This document shows positions 7,522 through 14,783 of a stretch of 64,000 nt of DNA, piece after piece. Both the position numbers and the translations under genes were made by a program. The DNA comes from Flavobacterium aciduliphilum (GTDB taxonomy: Bacteria; Bacteroidota; Bacteroidia; Flavobacteriales; Flavobacteriaceae), in the NCBI RefSeq assembly GCF_003268855.1, contig NZ_QLSZ01000002.1, forward strand, positions 186,001 through 250,000. The letters run 5' to 3'. The notes beneath the pieces were generated by a model. It had not been told where the DNA came from. It saw nothing but the letters and a program-made list of their open reading frames with translations, and did no database searches. How positions within the stretch are numbered: position 1 is the stretch's first letter; the number at the start of each line of letters is the position of its first letter.

Positions 7522-8721
7522 ATGCATGAATTAAATAACATAATTGTAGAACTATCAGAATTAAATACTCATACAGCATTTGGAAATAATTTTAATTTTC
7601 CAGACAATTATGTTATTTATTTTGAAAAAGAGCAAAATAAAGAACTAAGCCTATACATCAGAAAAAACTTTGAAGTACTTAAATCTAGATTTAAATCCAA
7701 GGGATTTAATTTTATTTATCCACCTTTAGTAATGTGCTCTTCAAAAAACCTTGAAGAAGTTGTAGCCTACTATTTCCCTCAGCTTAATTATTATCAAATT
7801 CCAAATCTAGCATCAAAAGAATATAGTGAAAAAGTAATAAAACAAGCAGTAAGAATAGCCGCTGATGGAATTGATGAAATATTAAATAAAGACAACTTTA
7901 TACCCTCTAAAGTTGATAGTGAGGAGCTCTTAAATCTACTCAATTATAAAGGTAGTATAAAATCAGGATTGCTATTTTTTAATATGAGTCATGGAGCTAT
8001 TGGAGTTTCTGATTTTTTCCACTCCAACTCTAATCAAAATTATGAATTATTTTTCGAAGAAGTAATACAATATTTAAGTACTGAAGAATGGGGAGATTTT
8101 GCTCTTGGAAATGGAGATTTTTCAATTGATTTAAACTTTTTACCAACATATTCAGAACAACTTGATGATGATGCTAAAAAATTGGTAAAGGATATAGAAA
8201 ATAGATTAACAGAACTCAAAGACAGTGGTCAACTTTTGTTTCTCATACCTATTTTAAAAGACTTACTTAATAAGCAATCTGAAAAGATTGATTTTAAAAG
8301 TATCAGCAAAATGGAAATTGATTATCAGAATAAAATTCAACTTCCCTATTTCAAAAAAGAAGTGGAATTAAGTCATTTAACTAAATCCATCTATTTCTTG
8401 TTTCTAAAATATCCCGAAGGCATTAACTTAAAAGAACTTAGTAACTACAAAAAAGAATTGCTTACCATATATACTTCAGTTTCAAACCAATTGGATTATG
8501 ATAAAATGGCTAAGAGTATTGATGATGTAATTAATTTAGAAACAAAAGCTATTTATACCCACCTCTCCAGAATTAAATCTGCATTTTATAAAATAATGGA
8601 TGCTTCTTTTGCCAAATATTACATTGTATCTGGCTCAGGAGAAGAAGATAGAAAAGTTTTATTTAATACATTTTCAATTACTTGGAACAATTACAACACA
8701 TTAGATGATTTTGATTTGTAA
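7522..8721 (+). CDS. Unknown 399-aa cytoplasmic protein (element cargo)
   Basis: No signal peptide or membrane helices. The N-terminal part alternates strands and helices. Residues about 225-300 are helical and charged. A C-terminal module of about 110 residues starts near LTKSIYFLFLKYPEGINLKELSNYKKELLTIY and continues with a helical segment TKAIYTHLSRIKSAFYKIMD. I recall this C-terminal module from other uncharacterised Bacteroidota proteins, where it looks winged-helix-like. No nuclease, protease or nucleotide-binding motif is visible. It stands alone between two gaps in the same direction as the element genes. Confidence 0.6.
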   Translation: MHELNNIIVELSELNTHTAFGNNFNFPDNYVIYFEKEQNKELSLYIRKNFEVLKSRFKSKGFNFIYPPLVMCSSKNLEEVVAYYFPQLNYYQIPNLASKEYSEKVIKQAVRIAADGIDEILNKDNFIPSKVDSEELLNLLNYKGSIKSGLLFFNMSHGAIGVSDFFHSNSNQNYELFFEEVIQYLSTEEWGDFALGNGDFSIDLNFLPTYSEQLDDDAKKLVKDIENRLTELKDSGQLLFLIPILKDLLNKQSEKIDFKSISKMEIDYQNKIQLPYFKKEVELSHLTKSIYFLFLKYPEGINLKELSNYKKELLTIYTSVSNQLDYDKMAKSIDDVINLETKAIYTHLSRIKSAFYKIMDASFAKYYIVSGSGEEDRKVLFNTFSITWNNYNTLDDFDL

Positions 8722-8732
8722 AAAATCCATCC

Positions 8733-8746
8733 TTGCAAATTTGCAA
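8733..8746. promoter_or_regulatory. 14-bp perfect palindrome
   Basis: TTGCAAATTTGCAA lies 12 bp after the preceding gene and about 90 bp before the next. It may be a regulator site paired with the palindrome at 8783-8800. Confidence 0.35.
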
Positions 8747-8773
8747 CTCTCCTAAACTCTTATAATTCAAAAC

Positions 8774-8800
8774 TACATTTGTCCTATCAATATTGATAGG
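8774..8800 (+). promoter_or_regulatory. -7 box with an 18-bp palindromic operator over the start site
   Basis: TACATTTG (8774-8781) matches the Bacteroidota -7 consensus TAnnTTTG. One base later begins the perfect palindrome CCTATCAATATTGATAGG (8783-8800), which would cover the transcription start of the 71-aa gene at 8822. No clear TTTG lies 19 bp upstream. The layout is that of a repressor operator. Confidence 0.5.
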
Positions 8801-8821
8801 GCATAAATCAACTTATTTACA

Positions 8822-9037
8822 ATGGAAGATATTATTTTAAACCAATTTTGTATTGGGGAAGAGTTTGCTTTACATGAATTTGAGTTGGAGTATTTGAAAA
8901 CTAAAACAGACAAAAACGGAATAGATTATGATTATTTTAAATTTACAGGTAAGTTGACTAATGAAGAAGTAAAAGAGATTCTATTAGCTTACAACTGTGA
9001 TATTTTAAGAGGAGTATTTGTTGTGCTTAAAAGCTAA
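8822..9037 (+). CDS. Small hypothetical protein, 71 aa
   Basis: An acidic soluble protein (FCIGEEFALHEFELEYLKTK, then GKLTNEEVKEILLAY) preceded by a promoter with a palindromic operator. Its 3' end overlaps the convergent XRE repressor gene by 11 bp. Size and regulated promoter would suit a small accessory or antitoxin-like protein, but nothing in the sequence identifies a partner or function. Confidence 0.5.
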   Translation: MEDIILNQFCIGEEFALHEFELEYLKTKTDKNGIDYDYFKFTGKLTNEEVKEILLAYNCDILRGVFVVLKS

Positions 9038-9242
9038 AAAGCTCAATTAATGTTACCTCAAGAGCTTTAGCAACTTTCTCCAAAGTAGAAAGTGTAGGGT
9101 TTACTCTACCTGCTTCAAGTCTAGACATATTGCTCTTTTCAAAATTGCATTTAGCAGCTAAATCTTGTTGAGATAAGCCTTTTGACTCTCTGAGTTTTTG
9201 GATTTGTTTGCCAACATTTATTTGAATAGAATTGTCCGACAT
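9027..9242 (-). CDS. XRE-family transcriptional regulator
   Basis: A 71-aa protein that is essentially one Cro/C1-type HTH domain (residues about 12-66): IQKLRESKGLSQQDLAAKC, then MSRLEAGRVNPTLSTLEKVAKAL. It has no effector or peptidase domain. It is transcribed divergently from the secreted-protein operon starting at 9348, and a 9-bp inverted repeat sits between them, beginning 8 bp from its start codon. Negative autoregulation and repression of the divergent operon are the natural reading. Domain assignment is firm, target inferred. Confidence 0.88.
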   Translation of the reverse strand: MSDNSIQINVGKQIQKLRESKGLSQQDLAAKCNFEKSNMSRLEAGRVNPTLSTLEKVAKALEVTLIELFSF

Positions 9243-9249
9243 TTAACTT

Positions 9250-9279
9250 TTTTGAGTTGTATTGTTTGATAACTCAAAA
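9250..9279. promoter_or_regulatory. Inverted-repeat operator candidate for the XRE regulator
   Basis: Arms TTTTGAGTT (9250-9258) and AACTCAAAA (9271-9279) are perfect over 9 bp with a 12-bp spacer. The spacer contains the TTTG (9265-9268) that serves as the -33 box of the divergent operon promoter, so binding would block that promoter. Confidence 0.55.
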
Positions 9280-9294
9280 TTTGTTCTATTTTTG
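9265..9294 (+). promoter_or_regulatory. Promoter of the secreted-protein operon
   Basis: TTTG (9265-9268), 18 bp, then TATTTTTG (9287-9294), matching the Bacteroidota sigma-ABfr-type consensus. It lies about 50 bp before the start codon at 9348 and inside the candidate operator. Confidence 0.65.
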
Positions 9295-9347
9295 TCTAAT
9301 TGGTTATCATTTATGACAACTTTATTGTTTAATTTTAAAATGAAAAA

Positions 9348-9644
9348 ATGAAAAAATTAATTTTACTTACATTATTTGGATTGTTATTCCATACGCTTAC
9401 TTCTTTTATTTCACCAAAATCTTTAAAATTAAGAAATATCCCTAAAATATACTCAAAAACATCTGACTTTTCAAAAGGATGGGATGATGGATATTGTGAA
9501 GGCTGGAGAGATGTTAAAGGTCAAAATGCTATTTGTCCTATTTCTCCAATTGCACCAATTCCACCTATAGGTTGCACTAATGATAGTTATAAATGTGGAT
9601 ATAATTTAGGTTTTAAAGAAGGATATAAAGCAGCTTCTAAATAA
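9348..9644 (+). CDS. Small exported Gly/Tyr-rich protein
   Basis: A 98-aa protein with an N-terminal hydrophobic signal (KKLILLTLFGLLFHTLTSF). The mature part has repeated glycine-spaced aromatic motifs: GWDDGYCEGWRD and, near the end, YKCGYNLGFKEGYKAA, separated by a Pro/Ile-rich linker. The GxxxGY spacing resembles glycine-zipper or repeat motifs in small envelope proteins, but no family is recognised. First gene of a compact run of exported proteins under the XRE-controlled promoter; 11 bp precede the next gene. Confidence 0.6.
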   Translation: MKKLILLTLFGLLFHTLTSFISPKSLKLRNIPKIYSKTSDFSKGWDDGYCEGWRDVKGQNAICPISPIAPIPPIGCTNDSYKCGYNLGFKEGYKAASK

Positions 9645-9655
9645 AACAAATTCAA

Positions 9656-10108
9656 ATGAAACAGATAAGAATCATAATATTGACAATCTTTTTTCTTTCT
9701 CCAATTCTAACAAATGGACAAGAAATAAAAATCAAAACTTACTACACTAAATCAGAAGAAGGGAGCGTTGGCCTTGAAGAGTTTGAATTTAATTTTTCAA
9801 ATGATTGGGTATTAAAAAAAGACCTTTACAATGGTTATTCGGATAGTTTTCCTGCTATTATGGATGACAGCTTTTATGATAAAAGTGGATTTTACTGTAT
9901 AACTTTTTCACCTGTTGAATATATAAAAAGCAACCCATTAGAATGGACTAACAATTATAATGGTGATATGAGAGTATACAAAATTGTATATAATCAAAGA
10001 GGAGGACAGGTTCTTTATATACTTGAAATAAAGGGTAGAAATAAATCAAATTCTAGATCAAAATATTATTTAACTGAACTTGGAAAAAAAACATTTAAAA
10101 ACTACTAA
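9656..10108 (+). CDS. Exported hypothetical protein, 150 aa
   Basis: An N-terminal signal peptide (MKQIRIIILTIFFLSPILTNGQ) precedes a mature domain of about 128 residues with mostly strand-forming sequence (IKIKTYYTKSEEGSVGLEEFEFNF, VYKIVYNQRGGQVLYILEIKGR). No lipobox, catalytic motif or known family seen. The stop codon abuts the next start codon with no gap, indicating co-translation within the operon. Confidence 0.6.
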   Translation: MKQIRIIILTIFFLSPILTNGQEIKIKTYYTKSEEGSVGLEEFEFNFSNDWVLKKDLYNGYSDSFPAIMDDSFYDKSGFYCITFSPVEYIKSNPLEWTNNYNGDMRVYKIVYNQRGGQVLYILEIKGRNKSNSRSKYYLTELGKKTFKNY

Positions 10109-10549
10109 ATGAAAAAATTAAAACAATCATTATCGTGTCTATTTTTATTTATTGGGTTGTTAACCTACTCTCAATCTTATGAATTGAAAGAGGAAAACTT
10201 TGATATAGAAAGTGTTATTTTAAATTCCACTTCACTTACTCAAATTATGGCTAAAATAAATTTTTCATTTGAACAAAAAGGAGAAAAGAAAAGAAGTGAT
10301 GATGGAGCTTATGTAACTGTTCAGTATAAAAATGAAAGCTTAATAACACCACTTGTTACTTATACTTCTCAAGGTGAAGTTACTCAAATAATATTTCTAA
10401 TGCCTAAAATCAACTCAGATTCAATAGGCAGGGAACTAATCAGGAGATACGGAACAAAGGTTATTAATGGAAAAGAAGTAATTCAAAGAGGATACTTAAC
10501 TTATGACATTAGATCTGATGGAGATATCGGGATTTTTATAATAAAATAA
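10109..10549 (+). CDS. Exported hypothetical protein, 146 aa
   Basis: A signal peptide (LSCLFLFIGLLTYSQS) is followed by a mixed alpha/beta domain of about 120 residues ending in strands (YLTYDIRSDGDIGIFIIK). No recognisable motif. It is translationally adjacent to the previous gene and 32 bp before the secreted TPR gene, so these three exported proteins are probably made together. Confidence 0.6.
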   Translation: MKKLKQSLSCLFLFIGLLTYSQSYELKEENFDIESVILNSTSLTQIMAKINFSFEQKGEKKRSDDGAYVTVQYKNESLITPLVTYTSQGEVTQIIFLMPKINSDSIGRELIRRYGTKVINGKEVIQRGYLTYDIRSDGDIGIFIIK

Positions 10550-10581
10550 AAGAAAACAACAGTAAATTAACAGAATAATAA

Positions 10582-11082
10582 ATGAAAAATATATTTTTAT
10601 GTGTATTGCTATTTAGCAGTATTAATTTATTTAGCCAATCAATTGAATATTTTAATGATAAAGGAGTTGAAAAAGCAAACAACAAAGACTTTAGAGGCTC
10701 TATAGTCTACTTTAATAAAGCTATAGAACTCAAACCTAAAAACGGAATTTCTCATTATTATAGAGGTCGTTCTAAGTATCAGTTAGGAGATTATAGTGGA
10801 GCTATGGAAGACTTTAATAAAGCTATAGAACTTAGCCCTAAAGAAGGATTACCATATTTCCACAGAGCAATGTTAAAATATACCCTTAAAGATTTTAAAG
10901 GAGCAATAGCGGATTTTAACAAAACTATTGAATTTCAACCTAAAAATTCAGAAGCTTACTATCTAAGAGGATTAATTAAAATCGAAATAAATGATAAAAC
11001 AGCAGGGTGTTTAGATCTAAGTAAAGCAGGAGAATTAGGAGATAATAGAGCTTATGAAACAATAAAGAATTATTGTAATTAG
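10582..11082 (+). CDS. Exported tetratricopeptide-repeat protein
   Basis: A 166-aa protein with signal peptide (MKNIFLCVLLFSSINLFSQ) and three clear TPR units starting near residues 23, 57 and 91. Each carries the pattern G(A/S)(I/M)xxFNKxIEL-PK: RGSIVYFNKAIELKPKNG, SGAMEDFNKAIELSPKEG, KGAIADFNKTIEFQPKNS. A shorter fourth unit ends in a Cys-containing helix. TPRs bind peptides or other proteins, here in the periplasm. Relatives in Bacteroidota are often scaffold or accessory proteins; the partner is not visible. Confidence 0.8.
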   Translation: MKNIFLCVLLFSSINLFSQSIEYFNDKGVEKANNKDFRGSIVYFNKAIELKPKNGISHYYRGRSKYQLGDYSGAMEDFNKAIELSPKEGLPYFHRAMLKYTLKDFKGAIADFNKTIEFQPKNSEAYYLRGLIKIEINDKTAGCLDLSKAGELGDNRAYETIKNYCN

Positions 11083-11109
11083 TTGGTTATTAACATAAAA
11101 AAAGTAAGA

Positions 11110-11652
11110 ATGAATCAAACTACATTAATTCCAGATACTATTGAATTAATAGAACAGTTCATATTAGCTAGTGAAAATATAGATACATTAAAGATTGAAG
11201 AATTGTTAGATGAAGACGGCGCCTATGAAATTGAAGATGAAACTCTTGAAGTCAATGAAACTTCAAAGCCAGAATTTTTAAAATGGTATACTACTAAACT
11301 AAAAACTACAAAAATTACAGATGTCATTTATGATCAATGTATTGGTTGTAGTTTTGGAAAAAATATTGTAATTTTAAACCATGGCACATTTCCAATAATT
11401 CCTCAGGAATTTACAGATAAAACTAAAGCGGGCTTAATGCTAGATTCTCATAATGGAAAAATTCACAGAATACAATTCTGTTTTTCTTTCTTAAAAACAG
11501 AAAACAAAGCAGTTTGTGAATGTGTCGGTGAAGAACTTGTCAAATACATTAAAAAAGGTTTTTCAGAAGAAGAAGCTGTTGTTATGTATGATGCCAATCC
11601 AAATTCACAATATAGTTATATAACTAAAAAAATAAATGATAATTTTTGTTAA
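11110..11652 (+). CDS. Hypothetical soluble protein, 180 aa
   Basis: The frame could begin at a TTG at 11083, but ATG at 11110 (MNQTTLIPDTIELIEQ) is the natural start. No export signal. The first ~120 residues (LIEQFILASENIDTLKIEELL, EFLKWYTTKLKT, VILNHGTFPIIPQEF, GLMLDSHNGKIHRIQFCF) suggest an alpha+beta fold of the NTF2/SnoaL-like kind, but this is only pattern reading. Cys occurs in CIGCSF and CECVG. Last of the five closely spaced genes of this operon. Confidence 0.55.
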   Translation: MNQTTLIPDTIELIEQFILASENIDTLKIEELLDEDGAYEIEDETLEVNETSKPEFLKWYTTKLKTTKITDVIYDQCIGCSFGKNIVILNHGTFPIIPQEFTDKTKAGLMLDSHNGKIHRIQFCFSFLKTENKAVCECVGEELVKYIKKGFSEEEAVVMYDANPNSQYSYITKKINDNFC

Positions 11653-11713
11653 TTGTCAGAAAAAAATATTCTAATTAAAACTATAAAAAATAAATATTAA
11701 TGGAGACCAATTA

Positions 11714-11779
11714 ATGACGACAAATCTCCGTGGAAAAGTCCACAAAAGCAAAAGCAGTAAGGTAGTCAAATTAAAATGA
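11714..11779 (+). CDS. Possible 21-codon basic leader peptide
   Basis: A short frame starts at ATG 11714 and encodes a 21-residue, Lys-rich peptide (MTTNLRGKV, then repeated Lys/Ser). Its TGA stop overlaps the ATG at 11776 of the next gene in the ATGA form typical of coupled genes. The same DNA can fold: GTGGA-AAAG-TCCAC as a tight hairpin, and GGAGA/TCTCC as a wider one starting at 11702. It could be a leader peptide or simply a structured 5' leader. No homology recognised. Confidence 0.3.
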   Translation: MTTNLRGKVHKSKSSKVVKLK

Positions 11780-12036
11780 AAAAAATGAAAAAATTAATTC
11801 TTTTATCAACTTTGTTTTTTGCTACAAATTTTTGTGTAGCTCAACAAAAACCAACAACAACTAGATCTGGTAATACTTCAACCACTACATACAGTAATGG
11901 GACTACAGTAACTAGAACACAAGGAACAGGTGGAAACTCATCTACTACTGTAACAAATGGAAATGGTACTACTCGTTCTACTTCAACTACAAGTAGAACA
12001 TCAAGTGGTACAACAACAACTAGGACAACATATTAA
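11776..12036 (+). CDS. Exported Thr/Ser/Gly-rich low-complexity protein
   Basis: An 86-aa protein with signal peptide (KKLILLSTLFFATNFCVAQQ) and a mature part of about 63 residues made almost only of Thr, Ser, Gly, Asn and Arg in imperfect repeats (NTSTTTYSNGTTVTRT, GNSSTTVTNGNGTTRS). It has no Cys after processing and no hydrophobic core, so it is probably extended or surface-associated; Ser/Thr richness would allow glycosylation. A second ATG at 11788 is possible. It ends at a strong terminator. Confidence 0.65.
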   Translation: MKKMKKLILLSTLFFATNFCVAQQKPTTTRSGNTSTTTYSNGTTVTRTQGTGGNSSTTVTNGNGTTRSTSTTSRTSSGTTTTRTTY

Positions 12037-12055
12037 TTGTCTTTCAAATTGAATG

Positions 12056-12088
12056 AGGCTGTCTGAATAATTAGTGACAGCCTTTTTA
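12056..12088 (+). terminator. Terminator after the Thr/Ser-rich protein gene
   Basis: Arms AGGCTGTC (12056-12063) and GACAGCCT (12076-12083) with a 12-nt loop, then five T residues. It closes the exported-protein operon. Confidence 0.82.
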
Positions 12089-12194
12089 ATATTAATATAT
12101 CATACAAACTTCTTGAAAGTTTTTTTATATATGAATTCATACAAATAAAACTCAAATTTATTAAACACTTTTTTTACGACTAACAAAAAACTCT

Positions 12195-13241
12195 ATGACT
12201 TTTCAAAAAATGATAATTCCTTTTTACCCCATTACAGAACAATTTAAAGAAAGTTTTTGTGTTATGGATATATCTAGAATCAACTTGATTTTAGATTTAG
12301 ACCGAAATTTTTGCAAAGTATCTAAACAAGAGTTTGTTGCTTCTTTATCAAGGATTTTTAACTATTTAAAATTATTGGGTGAAGATTCTTTTGACTGTTA
12401 TTCGGCTAAATGTGTTTCAGATACTTGTTGCAACTGCAATAAAAATGTTATTGTTTTTTCTTCTAAAAAAAATAAAAACTACTTAACATTAATGATTGAA
12501 GGAGATAATGAACAAATTTATCAAATATCAGAATGTTACAATTATGATTTTAATTCATCAAAATTAAATGACCGGATTTTAATAGGTGAATTTGTGGAAC
12601 AAAACTGGGAAGACAAACAACATAACTTGAGTGAAGAGTGTATAAAAGAGTTGTATCCAAGTGAAGATTATATTCCAAGTTTTGAAGAATTAGCTTATTG
12701 GTATGATAAAACTACAAGAAATAAAAATTCATTTAGAAAAAAAATAAATCCAGATATACTATATCTTAAAAATTTCTTTTTATCTATTGATCCTTTACAT
12801 TCAATAAAGGGTGAAGTGAGAAATGGTTTAGAAAATTATATCAAGCTAGATTTACTAAATGAAGCTTCTGTGATTTTTTGGGTTGCTGAATATGAGGAAG
12901 TTATTAATAAATTTGGGATGTTTTTCATAGACAATGAAATTAATCCGTCAAATAATTTTATATGTAGTATAACCAATGATGGAAAACACCTTTTTGATTT
13001 ATCTGATTATTCAGATTTTCCAGATTTTGAAACAAAATATTACAATCTCTACAATCCATTATTCAAAAAATTTGATATTGAAAAACATTATTTTAGATTT
13101 CAATCTACTCCACTTATGGGCAGATTAAAAGAATTAAACATACTAGTGGAGTCAAGTGGTTTTACAAATTCAAGAATAGATTATGAAGTAAATCATGAAA
13201 ATTTAAGAAAATTCAATGACAATTATTTAATAACTGAATAA
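12195..13241 (+). CDS. Hypothetical 348-aa protein with Cys cluster
   Basis: No signal peptide or membrane segment. Residues about 71-84 contain CYSAKCVSDTCCNCNK, a dense Cys cluster that could bind zinc or another metal. The rest is acidic and aromatic-rich with no known motif; the centre (SFEELAYWYDKTTRNKNSF) and C-terminus (HYFRFQSTPLMGRLKELNI) look structured. First gene of a four-gene unit (gaps of 12, 5 and 8 bp) together with a lipoprotein, an acidic protein and a TPR protein. Function unknown. Confidence 0.55.
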   Translation: MTFQKMIIPFYPITEQFKESFCVMDISRINLILDLDRNFCKVSKQEFVASLSRIFNYLKLLGEDSFDCYSAKCVSDTCCNCNKNVIVFSSKKNKNYLTLMIEGDNEQIYQISECYNYDFNSSKLNDRILIGEFVEQNWEDKQHNLSEECIKELYPSEDYIPSFEELAYWYDKTTRNKNSFRKKINPDILYLKNFFLSIDPLHSIKGEVRNGLENYIKLDLLNEASVIFWVAEYEEVINKFGMFFIDNEINPSNNFICSITNDGKHLFDLSDYSDFPDFETKYYNLYNPLFKKFDIEKHYFRFQSTPLMGRLKELNILVESSGFTNSRIDYEVNHENLRKFNDNYLITE

Positions 13242-13253
13242 AAATAGCAAAAC

Positions 13254-13601
13254 ATGAAGTACTTAATTTCTATATTTTTTTTAATGATTGTATCATGTTC
13301 AGGTAATTGTGATAATATTAGTAAAAAATTCAATTCTTATGATGAGGCAATCTCTTTAGTTAGAAGTACTGATTTTAGTGTTGAAGAAAAAGTAGATACT
13401 GATTCTTCTTGGATAGATTCTATTGAATATTATAGTTGTGATGAAGTATCTGGTTATCTGATAGTAAATACAAAAAAAGGCAAAAGCTACATTCATAAAA
13501 ATGTTCCTATTCAAGTTTGGAATGAATTTAAAAATGCAGATTCTTTTGGCAGGTTTTATAATCAAAACATTAAAGGGAACTACTATTTAAATATTAATTA
13601 A
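13254..13601 (+). CDS. Small lipoprotein
   Basis: A 115-aa protein with a type II signal peptide: MKYLISIFFLMIVSCSG, lipobox VSC with Cys15 as the lipidation site. The mature domain (about 100 residues) has SLVRSTDFSVEEKV and IDSIEYYSCDEVSGYLIVNTKKG, then YIHKNVPIQVWNEFKNA. That layout recalls KTSC-domain proteins (Lys-Thr-Ser-Cys-like small domains with a V-W-x-F helix), though the signature is not exact. Second gene of the 12195-14655 unit, 12 bp after its neighbour. Confidence 0.65.
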   Translation: MKYLISIFFLMIVSCSGNCDNISKKFNSYDEAISLVRSTDFSVEEKVDTDSSWIDSIEYYSCDEVSGYLIVNTKKGKSYIHKNVPIQVWNEFKNADSFGRFYNQNIKGNYYLNIN

Positions 13602-13606
13602 GAAAT

Positions 13607-14092
13607 ATGCCTTTAATAACCAATCCTTATTTTAAAATCTTAGATGAAATAACCCCAACATCAAACTACATACCTAAAAAAGAGGAATATATTGCTTGGT
13701 ACAAAAAACACTTTAAAACTATTGAGAAGCAATCATATAATGATTTCTGTATGCAAGAGTTAGTATGGGCTTTTAATGAATTTAAAAATCTAGTTAACTT
13801 TTTAGAACATGAGCAAACCATTATTGAAGCTAATAACAGATACAAACTCTTAGACAAAGAAAATGAAGAAGAGGTTATAGGATGGCTTATTGAGTATGAA
13901 AACATTTATGAATATGTTGAACATTTTTATTGCTCTCATTTTGAATGGGAAGAAGGAAAAATAGAGGGAGATAAAATAGTTGTGTCAAAAGAATTAGGAA
14001 TTAAAATTGAACTTAGTGATTTCAAGGAGTATATAAATCTTGAAATAACTTACAGACCACTAATGCTTAAATACAAGGAAAATTTTACCTAA
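13607..14092 (+). CDS. Hypothetical acidic protein, 161 aa
   Basis: A soluble protein rich in Glu and aromatic residues (EYIAWYKKHFKTIEKQSYNDF, VIGWLIEYENIYEYVEHFY). No signal peptide. The composition resembles small immunity or antitoxin-like proteins, but no immunity family signature (SMI1/KNR4, SUKH, Imm) is visible. Five bp after the lipoprotein gene and 8 bp before a TPR gene. Confidence 0.5.
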   Translation: MPLITNPYFKILDEITPTSNYIPKKEEYIAWYKKHFKTIEKQSYNDFCMQELVWAFNEFKNLVNFLEHEQTIIEANNRYKLLDKENEEEVIGWLIEYENIYEYVEHFYCSHFEWEEGKIEGDKIVVSKELGIKIELSDFKEYINLEITYRPLMLKYKENFT

Positions 14093-14100
14093 AGGACTCT

Positions 14101-14655
14101 ATGACTACTTCAATAAATTTTAAGAAAAAACTAGAGGAAATTGAGGTTAGAAAAAAGATTGAAAAATTTGAAAGGCATATTAGTTTTTTTAATTCACAAC
14201 CTAGTTATTTTTTAGTTTTAGCTAAACTTAAACTACAAATTAATGACATTGCTGGAGCTTTACATTATTTGAATGAAGCTTGTAAACTTTTTCCAAAAGA
14301 AGAGTTTATCTATGAAATGAGAGCTAAAATATTGTATAAACAGAAAAATTTTGATGGGGCATTAATCAATCTTAATCAAGCCATAGCTATCAATCCTCAA
14401 AATGAATTATATTACTTTAGAAGAGGTGATGTTTTTTTCAGTCTTAAAATTTATTCTAAAGCAATTGAAGATTATTCTAGAGCAATTGAATTTAATAGCT
14501 CAAAAGACATTTATTTCTTTAACCGAGGACTAGCTAGGGGATGTTTAAATGAATATCAAAGTGCAATTACAGATTTTGAAAAATCATTAGAATTAAACCC
14601 TGAAAAAATAAAGGCAAAAGAAATAATAAAACACTTAAAAAAAACTAATAGTTAA
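14101..14655 (+). CDS. Cytoplasmic TPR protein
   Basis: A 184-aa protein without a signal peptide. After ~35 charged residues it has four TPR units, the clearest being GALHYLNEACKLFPKEEF, GALINLNQAIAINPQNEL, KAIEDYSRAIEFNSSKD and SAITDFEKSLELNPEK. It is the cytoplasmic counterpart of the exported TPR protein at 10582. Last gene of its unit. Probably a protein-binding adaptor; partner unknown. Confidence 0.78.
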   Translation: MTTSINFKKKLEEIEVRKKIEKFERHISFFNSQPSYFLVLAKLKLQINDIAGALHYLNEACKLFPKEEFIYEMRAKILYKQKNFDGALINLNQAIAINPQNELYYFRRGDVFFSLKIYSKAIEDYSRAIEFNSSKDIYFFNRGLARGCLNEYQSAITDFEKSLELNPEKIKAKEIIKHLKKTNS

Positions 14656-14783
14656 GTAATAATAATTTTTAACTGCAAGAGTTAGCATTGATTTTAAATA
14701 TTTTTTTAGTTCTTGTATACTCAATTTAAGCATAAAAAGAAATAAGATTACTCTAAATTAATTAAAACTCCTAAACCTTAAAA

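Noticed and set aside
13356..13565. Minus-strand ORF within the lipoprotein gene
   Set aside because: Shadow frame of a well-supported plus-strand gene with a lipobox; no independent signals.
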